Below, one piece after another: positions 1-10,181 of a stretch of DNA of 64,000 bases (positions within the stretch are counted from its first letter, which is position 1; each line of letters begins with the position of its first letter). Source of the stretch: Wenxinia marina DSM 24838 (GTDB taxonomy: Bacteria > Pseudomonadota > Alphaproteobacteria > Rhodobacterales > Rhodobacteraceae); the NCBI RefSeq assembly GCF_000379485.1, contig NZ_KB902283.1:55639-119638 (forward strand), in the 5' to 3' direction. The position numbers and the translations under genes are program-made. The notes below the pieces were generated by a model. The model was not told where the DNA came from. It did not search any database and saw nothing but the letters and a program-made list of their open reading frames with translations.

Positions 1-1
1 G

Positions 2-451
2 GACCGCGACGGTCCGTTCACCTGCGTCTTCCTCGTCTTCAACACGATCTTCAACCTCACCTCGCAGGAGGCGCAGGTGCGTCTCTTCGCCAACGTCGCC
101 GACCGGCTGGCCCCGGGCGGCACCTTCCTCGTCGAGACCTTCGTCCCCTCCTTCGACGGCTTCACCGAGAACCAGCGGATGAAGGTGCGCGGCGTGGCGA
201 TGGACAGCCTGTTCTTCGAGGCGGTGGAGCATGACCCGGTCGCCCAGCGCCTGCACTTCCAGCGGGCCCGGATCGAGGGGGGCGCCGTCCGCCTGTCGCC
301 GCTGGTCATGCGCTACGCCCGTCCGCCCGAGCTCGACCTCATGGCGCGGATGGCGGGGCTGAGGCTGCGCGACCGCTGGGGCGGCTGGGCGCGCGAGCCG
401 TTCACCGCGGCGAGCGCGATGCACGTGTCGGTCTGGGAGAAACCCTCATGA
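2..451 (+). CDS. Class I SAM-dependent methyltransferase, 3' part (5' end outside window)
   Basis: The reading frame is already open at base 2 and runs to a TGA at 449-451, so the gene starts upstream of the window. About 149 residues are visible. They contain the second half of a Rossmann-type methyltransferase: an FNTIFNL segment (strand 4 region), then a short helix, RLAPGG and FLVETF (the usual post-motif turn and strand 5 of class I enzymes). The SAM-binding GxGxG motif must lie upstream. The substrate cannot be told from this part. The next gene, on the same strand, begins 127 bases later, so it may or may not be cotranscribed. The fold assignment is fairly secure and the function is unknown. 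Confidence 0.75.
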   Translation, partial: DRDGPFTCVFLVFNTIFNLTSQEAQVRLFANVADRLAPGGTFLVETFVPSFDGFTENQRMKVRGVAMDSLFFEAVEHDPVAQRLHFQRARIEGGAVRLSPLVMRYARPPELDLMARMAGLRLRDRWGGWAREPFTAASAMHVSVWEKPS

Positions 452-578
452 GGCGGGGTCCGGTGATCGGGTCCGTCCGCCGGATCGCAGGCGGGCGCAC
501 AGTCTCGATCGCCGGCGTCCCGGCTGCCGCGACCTGTCGCCCTGTCGCCCGCACCGGTCCCGAAAGACGGAGCCAATC

Positions 579-1883
579 GTGAACCCTCTCTACCGCAACG
601 ACCGGCCCGGCGCCTACCCGCCCTCCTGGTACGCCGCCAGCACCAACCTGCCGCCCGAGCGGCCGCCGCTGGAGGGCGACGCCCGCGCCGACCTGTGCGT
701 CGTCGGCGCCGGCTATACCGGCCTCTGGGCCGCCCTGACCGCCGCCCGCGCCGGCCTCAAAGTGATCGTCCTCGACGCCCACCGCGCCGGCTTCGGCGCA
801 TCGGGGCGGAACGGCGGGCAGGTCGGCATGGGCTACAACAAGCCGCAGACCTGGCTGGAGGCGCGCCTCGGCGAGGGGACCGCCCGCGCCCTCTGGGACG
901 CGGCCGAGGACGCCCGCGCGCAGCTGCGCCTGTTCTGCGAGCGCGAGGCGCCGGAGGCGGAGTGGCGCCCCGGCGTGGCCCACGGCGCCTACAGCGCGGC
1001 CGAGGCGCAGGAGGACGCCCGCGAGGCCGAGCATCTCGCGACGCGCTACGATTACGACAGGATCGAGGTCCACGACGCCGACGGATTTCGCGAGATCGTC
1101 CGGAGCCCGCTCTATCAGGGCGGCACGATCGACCGCGGCGCGGCACATATCCACCCCCTGCGCTACGCGCTCGCACTAGCCCGTGCGGCCGAGGCGGCGG
1201 GCGCGACCATTCACGAGCGGAGCGAGGTGACGCGGGTCGATACCGGCATTCCGGCCCGGGTGTCCACCGCCCGCGGCACGGTGACCGCGGACCACGTGAT
1301 CGTCGCCGGCAACGGCTACCTGCCGAACCTCGCGCCGCCGGTGAACGCGCGGGTGATGCCGATCAATTCCTTCATCGCCGCGACCGAGCCGTTGCCCGAC
1401 CGCTGGCACGAGGTCCTCGCCGAGGACATCGCCGTCGCGGATTCCAAGTTCGTGGTGAACTACTATCGCTTCTCCGAAGACCGCCGGTTCCTGTTCGGCG
1501 GACGCGAAAGCTACTCCCTCGGCTTTCCGGCCGACATCTCGACCGCGCTGGTGAAGCGGATGACGTCGCTCTTCCCGCAGCTCGACGGGGTGCGCGTCGA
1601 TCATACCTGGGGCGGCACGCTGGGCATCACGATGACCCGCCTGCCCCACCTCGCCCGGCTGGGGGAGAACGTGATGTCCGGCGCCGGCTTCTCGGGCCAC
1701 GGCGTGGCGCTGTCCGGGTTTGCCGGGCGGGTGATGGCCGAGGCAGTGCTCGGCCAGGCCGGGCGGTTCGACGTGATGGCGCAGCTGCCGGTGCCGCGGT
1801 TTCCGGGCGGCAGCGCGTTCCGGGCGCCGCTCCTGACGCTGGCGATGACGTGGTACGCCCTGCGGGACCGGCTGGGGATCTAG
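579..1883 (+). CDS. puuB: FAD-dependent oxidoreductase, PuuB-like (gamma-glutamylputrescine oxidase)
   Basis: A 434-residue flavoprotein of the DAO (D-amino-acid oxidase) family. The dinucleotide-binding motif VVGAGYTG lies near residues 40-47, followed by the GFGASGRNGGQ segment that is typical of PuuB/OrdL proteins. Further family landmarks are AAHIHPLRYAL, VIVAGNGYL, a YYRFSEDRRFLFGG segment, and the C-terminal AGFSGHGVALSGFAGR and YALRDRLG. PuuB oxidises gamma-glutamylputrescine to the aldehyde with release of ammonia and H2O2 in the cytoplasm. The nearby polyamine ABC transporter and PatD-like dehydrogenase support a polyamine role. No PuuA, PuuC or PuuD gene is visible in the window, so a related amine substrate is possible. 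Length and end points match the family. Confidence 0.85.
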   Translation: MNPLYRNDRPGAYPPSWYAASTNLPPERPPLEGDARADLCVVGAGYTGLWAALTAARAGLKVIVLDAHRAGFGASGRNGGQVGMGYNKPQTWLEARLGEGTARALWDAAEDARAQLRLFCEREAPEAEWRPGVAHGAYSAAEAQEDAREAEHLATRYDYDRIEVHDADGFREIVRSPLYQGGTIDRGAAHIHPLRYALALARAAEAAGATIHERSEVTRVDTGIPARVSTARGTVTADHVIVAGNGYLPNLAPPVNARVMPINSFIAATEPLPDRWHEVLAEDIAVADSKFVVNYYRFSEDRRFLFGGRESYSLGFPADISTALVKRMTSLFPQLDGVRVDHTWGGTLGITMTRLPHLARLGENVMSGAGFSGHGVALSGFAGRVMAEAVLGQAGRFDVMAQLPVPRFPGGSAFRAPLLTLAMTWYALRDRLGI

Positions 1884-1974
1884 TCCGTCGCGGGACGACG
1901 GCCGACCGTGTCAGGCCGTCTCGGTGTCGATCGGCAGGACGGTCACGGACTTCACCCGCTCCAGCGCGAACTGC

Positions 1975-2349
1975 GAGACTTCGGGCGGGGCCCGCTGGAA
2001 CGTGCTGGCCGCCTGGGCCTGGGCGCTGCGGCAGGAGGGCAGCAGTGAGGAGACGGCGCGCGCATATTTCGCCGAGTTCGTCGCCCACGTCCCCGTCCTC
2101 GACACCGGGGCCCGCGGCTCGACCACGACCTTCACGCAGCGCGGCGTCGGCGACGTCCTCGTGACGTGGGAGAACGAGGCGTTCCTCGCGCTGGCCGAGA
2201 TGGGCGAGGACCAGTTCGACATCGTCGTCCCCTCGGTCCCGATCCTGACCGAGCCGCCGGTGGCGCTGGTCAAGGCGAACAGCGAGGGCGACGAGCAGCG
2301 GGCCGCCGCGGAGGCGTATCCGGCGCGGTGGAGGGGGTGGAGCGGCTAA
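1975..2349 (+). pseudogene. Fragment of sulfate ABC transporter substrate-binding protein (Sbp/CysP)
   Basis: From base 1975 the forward frame reads ETSGGARWNVLAAWAWAL, then FTQRGVGDVLVTWENEA and FDIVVPSVPILTEPPVA. These are hallmark segments of the C-terminal lobe of periplasmic sulfate/thiosulfate-binding proteins. The first half of the protein is missing. Upstream the frame continues into unrelated sequence that has no signal peptide, and the end is broken after AAAEAYPAR, where the family would continue with about 40 more residues. Read on the reverse strand, bases 1911-1974 end in a plausible C-terminus (FALERVKSVTVLP), which may be the remnant of another gene joined here. No Cys transporter partners are near, so this looks like a deletion or rearrangement scar. 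Confidence 0.7.
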
Positions 2350-2389
2350 TCCAGTAGACCAAGCCGGCGACGGTCCGGCGGCTCTTGAA

Positions 2390-2409
2390 CCGCCTGAGAG
2401 GTCAGGCGG
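2390..2409. terminator. Perfect 8-bp hairpin, terminator-like
   Basis: Arms CCGCCTGA and TCAGGCGG pair perfectly around a 4-base loop. The hairpin sits between the broken sulfate-binding-protein fragment and the end of the acidic-protein gene on the reverse strand. No strong U tract follows on either strand, so intrinsic termination is only possible, not shown. The rest of the 2350-2529 gap shows nothing else recognisable. Confidence 0.35.
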
Positions 2410-2529
2410 CCGGCACGGGCGGTGCCCTCTGCGCGAAGGTGCGCCGGCGCCGCGCTCACCTCGGTCGACCTCGATGGCGAGAACGGCCGAGGGTCTGGCG
2501 CAACTGCGCGGGCGAGGAGCGTGGCGCCC

Positions 2530-3408
2530 CTAGAACACCATCTCGGCGTCTTCCGAATGATCCTCGTCCAAGTCGCCGAGGTCGAATTCCGCGTCTTCAT
2601 CAAGTTCCAGGCTCGCCATGAGCGAGGAGCTGTCGTCCTCGAGTCCGTCCAGGGCGCCGGCACTGATCGCGTCGTCGTACGCCTCGATCAACGCGTCGCC
2701 GTCGGCGAACCCGCCCTCGGGGGCGTCGATGCGGAAGAGCTCATGCGGGCTCCCCCCCTCATCGATTTCGTAGAAGATGACGGATTCGAGGTTCGGGATG
2801 CTGTAATCCTCATCGTCCCCGAATTCGCTCTCGTACAGGGACACGTAGTTCTCGAACGTCGCGTCCTGACCGTCCGGCAGATCCTCTGCCCGGAGGAAGA
2901 CGCCGTTGTCGATCCCGCCGTTCTCTCCGATGTCGACGCCGAAGCCGACCTTGTCGAAGGTCGGCTCGTCGGGCTCCTCGGGCTCCTCGGGCTCGTCGCT
3001 GACGTCCTTGATGGAGCCCTCGGGCGTCGTGGTCGACGTCGCCCGGATCCCGAAGACGTCGATGTCGTCGAGGCTGTCGATGTTCAGGTCGACCGTCAGG
3101 TGCTCGCCGCTGGACAGGTAGGTCTCCTTGTCCGCGCCCTCGGGCCCGAGCCCGGGATCGCTGAGCTTGACCGCGTCGTCCCACTGCACGTTCTCGCCGT
3201 CGAGCTTGGCGCCGTTCATGTTCAGCGGACCCTTCAGGCCCGCACTGGTCCCGGAGAAGTCGTCGTCGCCGTAGTAGATGGCGTTCACGTCCATCGCGCC
3301 TTCCAGGACGGCGATGTCCGCCAGGAAGTGGCCGGGATTGTCGGGATCCTCGTAGACGGTGACCGTATAGGACAGGCCCTGCTGCTCATACGTGAAGATC
3401 TTGGACAT
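2530..3408 (-). CDS. Acidic hypothetical protein with a PEEPEEPDEP linker
   Basis: The protein has 292 residues and is very rich in Asp and Glu. I start it at the ATG at 3408 because GGAGG lies 7 bases upstream; an in-frame start 36 bases further upstream lacks a ribosome site. No signal peptide or membrane segment is visible. Residues 1-130 form an apparent beta-rich domain (for example FTYEQQGLSYTVTVYE, NAIYYGDDDFSGTSAG). A Pro/Glu linker follows at about 138-149, then a second domain (about 150-250) and a highly acidic tail. I do not recognise an established function. The composition would suit a calcium-binding, extracellular or halotolerance-related protein, but that is inference. It has no obvious operon partners. 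Confidence 0.7.
   Translation of the reverse strand: MSKIFTYEQQGLSYTVTVYEDPDNPGHFLADIAVLEGAMDVNAIYYGDDDFSGTSAGLKGPLNMNGAKLDGENVQWDDAVKLSDPGLGPEGADKETYLSSGEHLTVDLNIDSLDDIDVFGIRATSTTTPEGSIKDVSDEPEEPEEPDEPTFDKVGFGVDIGENGGIDNGVFLRAEDLPDGQDATFENYVSLYESEFGDDEDYSIPNLESVIFYEIDEGGSPHELFRIDAPEGGFADGDALIEAYDDAISAGALDGLEDDSSSLMASLELDEDAEFDLGDLDEDHSEDAEMVF
2963..2998. repeat. Four 9-bp tandem repeats inside the acidic protein gene
   Basis: Four successive 9-base units of the form GGCTCSTCG (second and third identical, first and last with G at the sixth base) encode the Glu-Pro-rich linker on the reverse strand. Because the unit is a multiple of three, gain or loss of units would change linker length without a frameshift. 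Confidence 0.7.
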
Positions 3409-3682
3409 CTGGCTTCCTCCGATACCGGCCGGCGGTGTCGCCAATTCGGCCCCGCACAGCGCACCCCCCTTGGACCGCGCCCCCCCGGGTCACGATCCAG
3501 CCATAAACATGTCGGAGTCCTGACCCCGGGGAAAGAAGAAACGCGCCGGTCGTTCGGAACTCAGCGTTTCCCCGAACGAAACGCCCGATCGCCGTCGGCG
3601 GGCCGGTGGCGGCGCGGCATTGCCGAGACCGGAGCGCTCTGCCACTCTCGCCACGGTTTTTCCGCAGCGCCTCCGGGGCGGC

Positions 3683-4591
3683 ATGTCGTTCACCATCAAG
3701 CAGGCCCGCTACTTCGTCGGCGTCGCCGAGTACGGCACCGTGAGCCGCGCGGCGGCGGAGCTGTCGATCTCGCAGAGCGCTGTGACCGAGGCGCTGAAGG
3801 ACCTCGAGGCCCGGCTGGGCGTCCGGCTGATGGAGCGGCGGCACCGCGGAATGGAGCTGACCTACCACGGGCACGTCTTCCTGCGGCACGCCAAGGCGAT
3901 CCTGACCGAGGCGGCGAACGCCGAAATGACCCTCTCGGGCCGGGACAACGTCGGGACCGGGACCCTGGCGCTCGGCGTGACCTCGATGACGTCGGGCTAC
4001 GTCCTCAGCGACCTGCTGTCCCGCTTCCGCCGCGCCCAGCCGGGGGTGGAGGTGACGGCGGTCGAGGATACCGGCGAATATCTCGAGCACCTGCTGATCG
4101 GCGGCGAGCTGGACCTCGCCCTGATGGTCGTGCCCGCCGCGCAGGACCGGCAGGGGCTGCATACCGAGATCCTCGCCGTCTCGCCCTACCGGCTGTGGCT
4201 GCCGCTCGGCCATCCGCTGACGCAGAAGGAAAGCATTGCCTTGCAGGACCTCGTGGGCGAGCCGCACATCGTCCTCGACATCGACGAGATGCGGGCCGAG
4301 GCGCTGCGCCTGATGTCCAGCTTCGCGGACAAGCCGCGGGTGGCGTTCCGCACGCGATCGGTCGAGGCGGTGCGCTCGCTGTGCGCCAGCGGCGCCGGGA
4401 TCGCCCTGCTGCCCGACCTGATCTACCGGCCCTGGTCGCTGGAGGGCGACCGGATCGAGAGCCGGGACGTCTCGGGCACGCTGCCGGTGGTGCAGGTCGG
4501 GCTGGTCTGGCGGCGGGGCGCGCGGATCACTCCCTCGGCCCGGGCCTTCCTCGCCATGGCGCAGAGCTTCCATGCGCCGCGGCTTCGTTGA
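3683..4591 (+). CDS. LysR-family transcriptional regulator
   Basis: A 302-residue LTTR. The N-terminal winged helix-turn-helix covers about residues 1-60 (IKQARYFVGVAEYGTVSRAA, then the recognition helix region SISQSAVTEALKDLEARLG). A periplasmic-binding-protein-like effector domain covers about 90-295. I chose the ATG at 3683 because the LTTR domain begins directly there; an in-frame start 63 bases upstream would add a non-conserved tail. It lies just upstream of, and in the same direction as, the polyamine transporter operon. A LysR-box-like inverted repeat follows its stop codon, so it probably controls that operon. The effector is unknown, though a polyamine or a breakdown product would fit the context. 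Confidence 0.9.
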   Translation: MSFTIKQARYFVGVAEYGTVSRAAAELSISQSAVTEALKDLEARLGVRLMERRHRGMELTYHGHVFLRHAKAILTEAANAEMTLSGRDNVGTGTLALGVTSMTSGYVLSDLLSRFRRAQPGVEVTAVEDTGEYLEHLLIGGELDLALMVVPAAQDRQGLHTEILAVSPYRLWLPLGHPLTQKESIALQDLVGEPHIVLDIDEMRAEALRLMSSFADKPRVAFRTRSVEAVRSLCASGAGIALLPDLIYRPWSLEGDRIESRDVSGTLPVVQVGLVWRRGARITPSARAFLAMAQSFHAPRLR

Positions 4592-4608
4592 TATCGGAAA
4601 CACCGATA
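4592..4608. promoter_or_regulatory. LysR-box-like inverted repeat
   Basis: TATCGG, five bases, then CCGATA: a perfect 6-bp dyad that fits the T-N11-A pattern of LysR-type operators. It begins directly after the LysR stop codon and lies about 85 bases before the transporter SBP start, a suitable place for an activator site. It could instead be a small mRNA hairpin. Binding is not shown. Confidence 0.45.
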
Positions 4609-4692
4609 ACACCCTGCCGATTATTGAAATGGCCAAGGACGGGTGACGCAGCGGAGACTGCCCGGAGCGCAACCTGATCCGGGGGACCTTCC

Positions 4693-5845
<1,153 letters not shown>

Positions 5846-5856
<11 letters not shown>

Positions 5857-6841
5857 GCCGGCCGTCGCCTTCCGCTCGGTCGCCCGGCACTACGGGCCGG
5901 TCCGGGCGGTGGACGACCTCACGCTCGACATCGGGGAGGGCGAGTTCTTCGCCCTCCTCGGCCCCTCGGGGTCCGGCAAGACGACGTGCCTGCGGCTGAT
6001 CGCGGGCTTTGAGAGGCCGACCACGGGCACCATCGCGCTGTTCGGGAAGGACGCGACGGGCCTGCCCCCCTACCGGCGCCCGGTGAACACGGTCTTTCAG
6101 GACTATGCGCTGTTTCCGCATCTCAGCGTCGAGGACAACGTGGCCTACGGCCTGATGATCGCGGGCGAAGGCCGCGCCGCGCGGCGCCGCAAGGCGGGCG
6201 AGGCGCTGGAGATGGTCGCCCTCGGCGGCTACGGGATGCGCAAGCCGGCGGAGTTGTCGGGCGGCCAGCGGCAGCGCGTGGCGCTGGCCCGCGCGCTGGT
6301 GCTGCAGCCGCAGGTCCTGCTGCTGGACGAGCCGCTGGGCGCGCTCGACCTCAAGTTGCGCGAACAGATGCAGGGGGAGCTGAAGGCGCTGCAGCGCCGG
6401 CTCGGGATCACCTTCGTCTTCGTCACCCACGACCAGGGCGAGGCGCTGTCGATGTCCGACCGCATCGCCGTCTTCGACAAGGGCCGGGTGCAGCAGGTGG
6501 GCAGCCCGGAGGCCGTGTACGACCGCCCCGAGACGCCCTTCGTCGCCGATTTCGTCGGCGCCTCGAACGTGCTGCCGGCGGCGATGGTCGCCCGCCTCAC
6601 CGGCCGCGCCGCGCCGGGAAGCCTGCGGCCGGAGGCGATCCGCCTCGGGACCGGCGAGATGCGGGCCCGCGTCACCGAGCGCGCCTTCCTCGGCTCCGCC
6701 ACGCGGGTGGAGCTCGACGCGGACGGGACGGAGCTGACCGCGCTGGTGCCCAAGGGGCACGCGGTGCCGGAGGTCGGCGAGGAGGTGCGCCTCGGCTGGG
6801 ATCCCGCGGCGCTGCACGTGATGGAGGGGGCGCATGGCTGA
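5846..6841 (+). CDS. potA: Polyamine-type ABC transporter ATP-binding protein (PotA-like)
   Basis: A 331-residue ATPase. Walker A GPSGSGKTT lies at 39-47, the Q-loop in VFQDYALFPH near 85, signature LSGGQ at 137-141, Walker B LLLDEP at 158-163 and the switch His at 195. A C-terminal TOBE-like domain follows, with the LRPEAIRL segment typical of PotA/CysA-type importers. The start is the GTG at 5846, inside the end of the binding-protein gene. The stop overlaps the permease start by 8 bases. It energises uptake through the two downstream permeases at the inner face of the membrane. Confidence 0.9.
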
Positions 6842-7742
6842 GGCCCGCGCCTCGGACCTGTTCTGGCGGCGGCCCCGGCTGCTGCTGGCGCTGCTGCTCG
6901 CGCCACCGCTCCTGTGGCTGGGCATCGTCTATCTCGGCTCGCTCTTCGCGCTGCTGGCGCAGAGCTTCTTCTCGATCGACGAGTTCTCGGGGTTGGTGAC
7001 CTACGAGCTGACGCTCAAGACCTATGGCGAGCTGTTCCGCGCCTCGAACCTCGACATCATCGTCCGCACGATCCTGATGTCCGCCGCCGTCACGGTCGCC
7101 GCGGCCATCGTCGCCTTCCCCATCGCCTACTACGCCGCCCGCTATGCGCGGGGGCCGTGGAAGGCGGTGTTCTACCTCGGGATCATGCTGCCTCTGTGGT
7201 CGAGCTACCTGGTCAAGGTCTACTCGTGGAAGCTGATCCTCGCCAAGGAGGGCATCCTCGGCTGGATCTTCGCCAAGCTGCACCTGACCTGGCTGCTTGA
7301 CGCCTGGCTCGCCCTCCCCGGCGTCGGCGGCAAATCCCTGTCGGTCAGCTGGACCGGCACGTTCCTCGTCTTCCTCTACGTCTGGCTGCCCTACATGATC
7401 CTGCCGGTGCAGGCCGCGCTGGAGCGGGTGCCGCCCTCGATGCTGGAGGCGAGCGCCGACCTCGGCGCCCGGCCGGGCCAGACGCTGCGCTCGGTGATCC
7501 TGCCGCTGGCGCTGCCGGGAATCGTCGCGGGGTCGATCTTCACCTTCTCGCTGACGATGGGCGACTACATCATCCCGCAGATCGTCGGCACCTCGGCGCG
7601 GATGATCGGACAGGCGGTCTACCAGTTCCAGGGGACGGCCGGGAACATCCCGCTGGCCGCCGCCTTCGCGGTCGTGCCGATCCTCGTCATGGCGGTCTAC
7701 CTTACGGTCGCGCGGCGGATGGGGGCGTTCGATGCGCTGTAG
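6834..7742 (+). CDS. potB: Polyamine-type ABC transporter permease (PotB-like)
   Basis: A 302-residue inner-membrane protein with about six transmembrane segments. The first (LLLALLLAPPLLWLGIVYLG) is at residues 16-35. The cytoplasmic EAA loop that contacts the ATPase is near residues 205-225 (MLEASADLGARPGQTLRSVILPLALPG). It overlaps potA by 8 bases. The order ATPase, PotB, PotC is that of the E. coli pot operon. A G+C-rich hairpin separates it from the next permease. Confidence 0.9.
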   Translation: MAEARASDLFWRRPRLLLALLLAPPLLWLGIVYLGSLFALLAQSFFSIDEFSGLVTYELTLKTYGELFRASNLDIIVRTILMSAAVTVAAAIVAFPIAYYAARYARGPWKAVFYLGIMLPLWSSYLVKVYSWKLILAKEGILGWIFAKLHLTWLLDAWLALPGVGGKSLSVSWTGTFLVFLYVWLPYMILPVQAALERVPPSMLEASADLGARPGQTLRSVILPLALPGIVAGSIFTFSLTMGDYIIPQIVGTSARMIGQAVYQFQGTAGNIPLAAAFAVVPILVMAVYLTVARRMGAFDAL

Positions 7743-7777
7743 GGTCGTCGGATGCGCAGAGGGCTGCCCCCGGCCGC

Positions 7778-7800
7778 GGGTGGGGGTGAAGCCCCCGCCC
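7778..7800. terminator. G+C-rich hairpin between the two polyamine permease genes
   Basis: A 9-bp stem (GGGTGGGGG with CCCCCGCCC, including one G-T pair) closes a five-base loop. It lies in the 128-base gap between potB and potC, which is unusual because the other genes of this operon overlap. It may act as an mRNA processing, stabilising or partial termination signal. Confidence 0.35.
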
Positions 7801-7870
7801 GGGGGGGCGGTCGGGGGCTGCCCGGCGTGCCGCCGGGCGGACCGGTCGCTTGGGTGCGCGGAGGGCCGTC

Positions 7871-8674
7871 ATGCGCTCTGAGGCAACTCTGGGGCTGAAG
7901 ATCGCGGCTGTGGCGGGGCTGCTGTTCCTGCACCTGCCGATCCTGCTGATCTTCGTCTACGCCTTCACCACCGAGGACCGGTCGTACCAGTGGCCGCCGC
8001 CGGGCCTGACGCTGCAATGGTTCGGCGTGACCTGGAACCGGCCCGACGTGTGGGAGGCGCTGGGCCTGTCGCTGCGGGTCGCCGCCGTGTCGACGCTGAT
8101 CGCGCTGGTCCTCGGGACGCTCTGCGCCGCGGCGGTGGCGCGGTCCCGCTTCTTCGGGCGCGAGGCGGTCTCGCTCCTGGTGATCCTGCCGATCGCCCTG
8201 CCCGGCATCATCACCGGCATCTCGCTGCGCTCGGCCTTCAGCCTCGCCGACATCCCGTTCAGCTTCTGGACCATCGTCCTCGGCCACGCGACCTTCTGCA
8301 TCGTCGTGGTCTACAACAACGCCGTGGCGCGGTTCCGGCGCACCTCGGGCAGCCTGATCGAGGCGTCGATGGACCTCGGCGCGACCTACTTCCAGACGTT
8401 CCGGCACGTGATCCTGCCGAACATCGCCACCGCCCTGCTGGCCGGCGGGATGCTCGCCTTCGCGCTGTCCTTCGACGAGGTGATCGTGACCACCTTCACC
8501 GCCGGGCAGCAGCAGACCCTGCCGATCTGGATGCTGGAGGAGCTGGTCCGCCCGCGCCAGCGGCCGGTGACCAACGTGGTCGCGATGGTCGTCGTGCTGG
8601 TGACGTTCCTGCCGATCCTCGGCGCCTACTACCTGACCCGCGGCACCGAGACGGTGGCCGGCCAGGGCAAGTGA
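7871..8674 (+). CDS. potC: Polyamine-type ABC transporter permease (PotC-like)
   Basis: A 267-residue inner-membrane protein. It has an N-terminal membrane helix ([21 protein letters not shown]), further helices, and an EAA loop near residue 165 ([22 protein letters not shown]). I use the ATG at 7871, which has GGAGG seven bases upstream; a TTG 21 bases earlier is also open. It forms the second half of the permease pair. The C-terminal TRG tail is followed only 21 bases later by the dehydrogenase gene, so all belong to one operon. Confidence 0.9.
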   Translation: MRSEATLGLKIAAVAGLLFLHLPILLIFVYAFTTEDRSYQWPPPGLTLQWFGVTWNRPDVWEALGLSLRVAAVSTLIALVLGTLCAAAVARSRFFGREAVSLLVILPIALPGIITGISLRSAFSLADIPFSFWTIVLGHATFCIVVVYNNAVARFRRTSGSLIEASMDLGATYFQTFRHVILPNIATALLAGGMLAFALSFDEVIVTTFTAGQQQTLPIWMLEELVRPRQRPVTNVVAMVVVLVTFLPILGAYYLTRGTETVAGQGK

Positions 8675-8695
8675 CCTTCAACGGGAGTGAGCAAG

Positions 8696-10120
8696 ATGCA
8701 GACGGACATGCTGATCGGCGGCGCCTTCGAGGCCGGGACGGAGCGCGAGGAGACCGTCCTCAACCCGCGCACCGGCGAGACGATCCTCAAGATGCCCGAG
8801 GCCAGCACCGACCAGATCGACCGGGCGGTCCGCGCCGCGCGCGCCGCCTTTCCCGGCTGGTCGCGCACCACACCGGGCGAGCGGTCGGCCAAGCTGCTGG
8901 CCATCGCCGACGCGGTGGAGGCGAACGCCGAGGAGCTGGCCCGGCTGGAGGCGCTGAACTGCGGCAAGCCGCTGGGCGCGGTGTCCGGTGACGAGATCCC
9001 GGCCATCGCCGACTGCTTCCGGTTCTTCGCGGGCGCGGTGCGCAACATGCACGGCCCCGTCGCGGGGGAGTACCTCGAGGGCCACACCAGCATGATCCGC
9101 CGCGACCCGATCGGCGTCGTCGCCTCGATCGCGCCATGGAACTACCCGTTGATGATGATGACGTGGAAGCTGGCCCCCGCGCTGGCCGGTGGCAACACCG
9201 TGGTGCTGAAACCCAGCGAGCAGACGCCGCTGACGTCGCTGGCCTTCGCCCGGATCCTGGCCGACATCCTGCCCGAGGGCGTCGTCAACGTGATCGTCGG
9301 CCAGGGCGGCAGCGTCGGCGACGCGCTGGTGAATCATCCGGGCGTCGACATGATCTCGATCACCGGGGACGTGGCGACCGGCAAGAAGATCCTCGGCGCC
9401 GCGTCCAAGGGGGTGAAGCGCACGCACCTGGAACTGGGCGGCAAGGCTCCGGTCATCGTCTACGGCGACGCCGACCTCGCCCGCACGGTCGAGGGGCTGA
9501 AGGCGTTCAGCTTCTACAATGCCGGGCAGGACTGCACCGCGGCCTCCCGCGTCTACGCCCATGCCAGCATCTACGACAATTTCGTCGCTGACCTGACGGC
9601 CGCCGCCGGCAGCATCGTCTACGACCAGTCCGACGACGGCGCCAACGAGATCCCGCCGCTGATCTCGCCCCGTCAGCGCGACCGCGTCGCCAGCTTCGTC
9701 GAGCGGGCGGCCGAGCTGAAGCACATCGAGATCACGACCGGTGGCGCCCCGGCCGGGGGGTCGGGCTTCTACTACACGCCGACCGTCGTGGCCGGCGCGC
9801 ATCAGGCGGACGAGATCGTGCAGCGCGAGGTGTTCGGCCCCGTCGTCAGCGTGACCCGCTTCACCGACGACGATGCCGTCATCGACTGGGCCAACGACTC
9901 GCCCTACGGCCTCGCCTCGTCGGTCTGGACGCAGGACATCGGCAAGGCGATGGCGGCCACCGCCGCGCTGCAATACGGCTGCACCTGGGTGAACACGCAC
10001 TTCATGCTGGTGAACGAGATGCCCCACGGCGGGCTGAAGCAGTCCGGCTACGGCAAGGACATGTCGATCTACGCGCTCGAGGACTACACCGCCGTCCGCC
10101 ACGTCATGATCGCGCATTGA
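8696..10120 (+). CDS. patD: Gamma-aminobutyraldehyde dehydrogenase (PatD-like)
   Basis: A 474-residue NAD-dependent aldehyde dehydrogenase, the same length as E. coli PatD. PatD-like landmarks occur throughout: CGKPLG near residue 87, [14 protein letters not shown] near 125, [11 protein letters not shown] near 145 (cofactor site), the catalytic Glu in LELGGKAP near 245, and the catalytic Cys in [11 protein letters not shown] near 280. The C-terminus [15 protein letters not shown] also matches. It would oxidise 4-aminobutanal, made from putrescine, to GABA. The ATG at 8696 is preferred because GGGAG lies eight bases before it; a GTG nine bases earlier is also possible. It is the last gene of the transporter operon. 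Confidence 0.9.
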   Translation: MQTDMLIGGAFEAGTEREETVLNPRTGETILKMPEASTDQIDRAVRAARAAFPGWSRTTPGERSAKLLAIADAVEANAEELARLEALNCGKPLGAVSGDEIPAIADCFRFFAGAVRNMHGPVAGEYLEGHTSMIRRDPIGVVASIAPWNYPLMMMTWKLAPALAGGNTVVLKPSEQTPLTSLAFARILADILPEGVVNVIVGQGGSVGDALVNHPGVDMISITGDVATGKKILGAASKGVKRTHLELGGKAPVIVYGDADLARTVEGLKAFSFYNAGQDCTAASRVYAHASIYDNFVADLTAAAGSIVYDQSDDGANEIPPLISPRQRDRVASFVERAAELKHIEITTGGAPAGGSGFYYTPTVVAGAHQADEIVQREVFGPVVSVTRFTDDDAVIDWANDSPYGLASSVWTQDIGKAMAATAALQYGCTWVNTHFMLVNEMPHGGLKQSGYGKDMSIYALEDYTAVRHVMIAH

Positions 10121-10152
10121 TCCCCGAGGCCCGGCGCCACGCCGCCGAGAAC

Positions 10153-10178
10153 GCCGCGGGACGTATTCGCCCCGCGGC
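10153..10178. terminator. Hairpin between convergent patD and the phosphatase gene
   Basis: Arms GCCGCGGG and CCCGCGGC form a perfect 8-bp stem with a ten-base loop, placed in the 61-base gap between two convergent genes. It is a likely bidirectional terminator, though neither side has a clear U run. Confidence 0.45.
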
Positions 10179-10181
10179 CCG

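Noticed and set aside
1911..1974. Reverse-strand C-terminus-like segment ending VTVLPIDTETA
   Set aside because: Too short to assign to a family; recorded only as part of the scar next to the sulfate-binding-protein fragment.
2963..2998. Tandem 9-bp repeats considered as a CRISPR-like or VNTR element
   Set aside because: The units are contiguous without spacers and lie in frame inside a gene, so they are a coding microrepeat and not an array.
2422..4677. A 751-codon forward frame across the acidic protein and LysR genes
   Set aside because: The overlapping genes have recognisable domains or a ribosome site and plausible composition; this frame reads as antisense or shifted sequence with no motifs.
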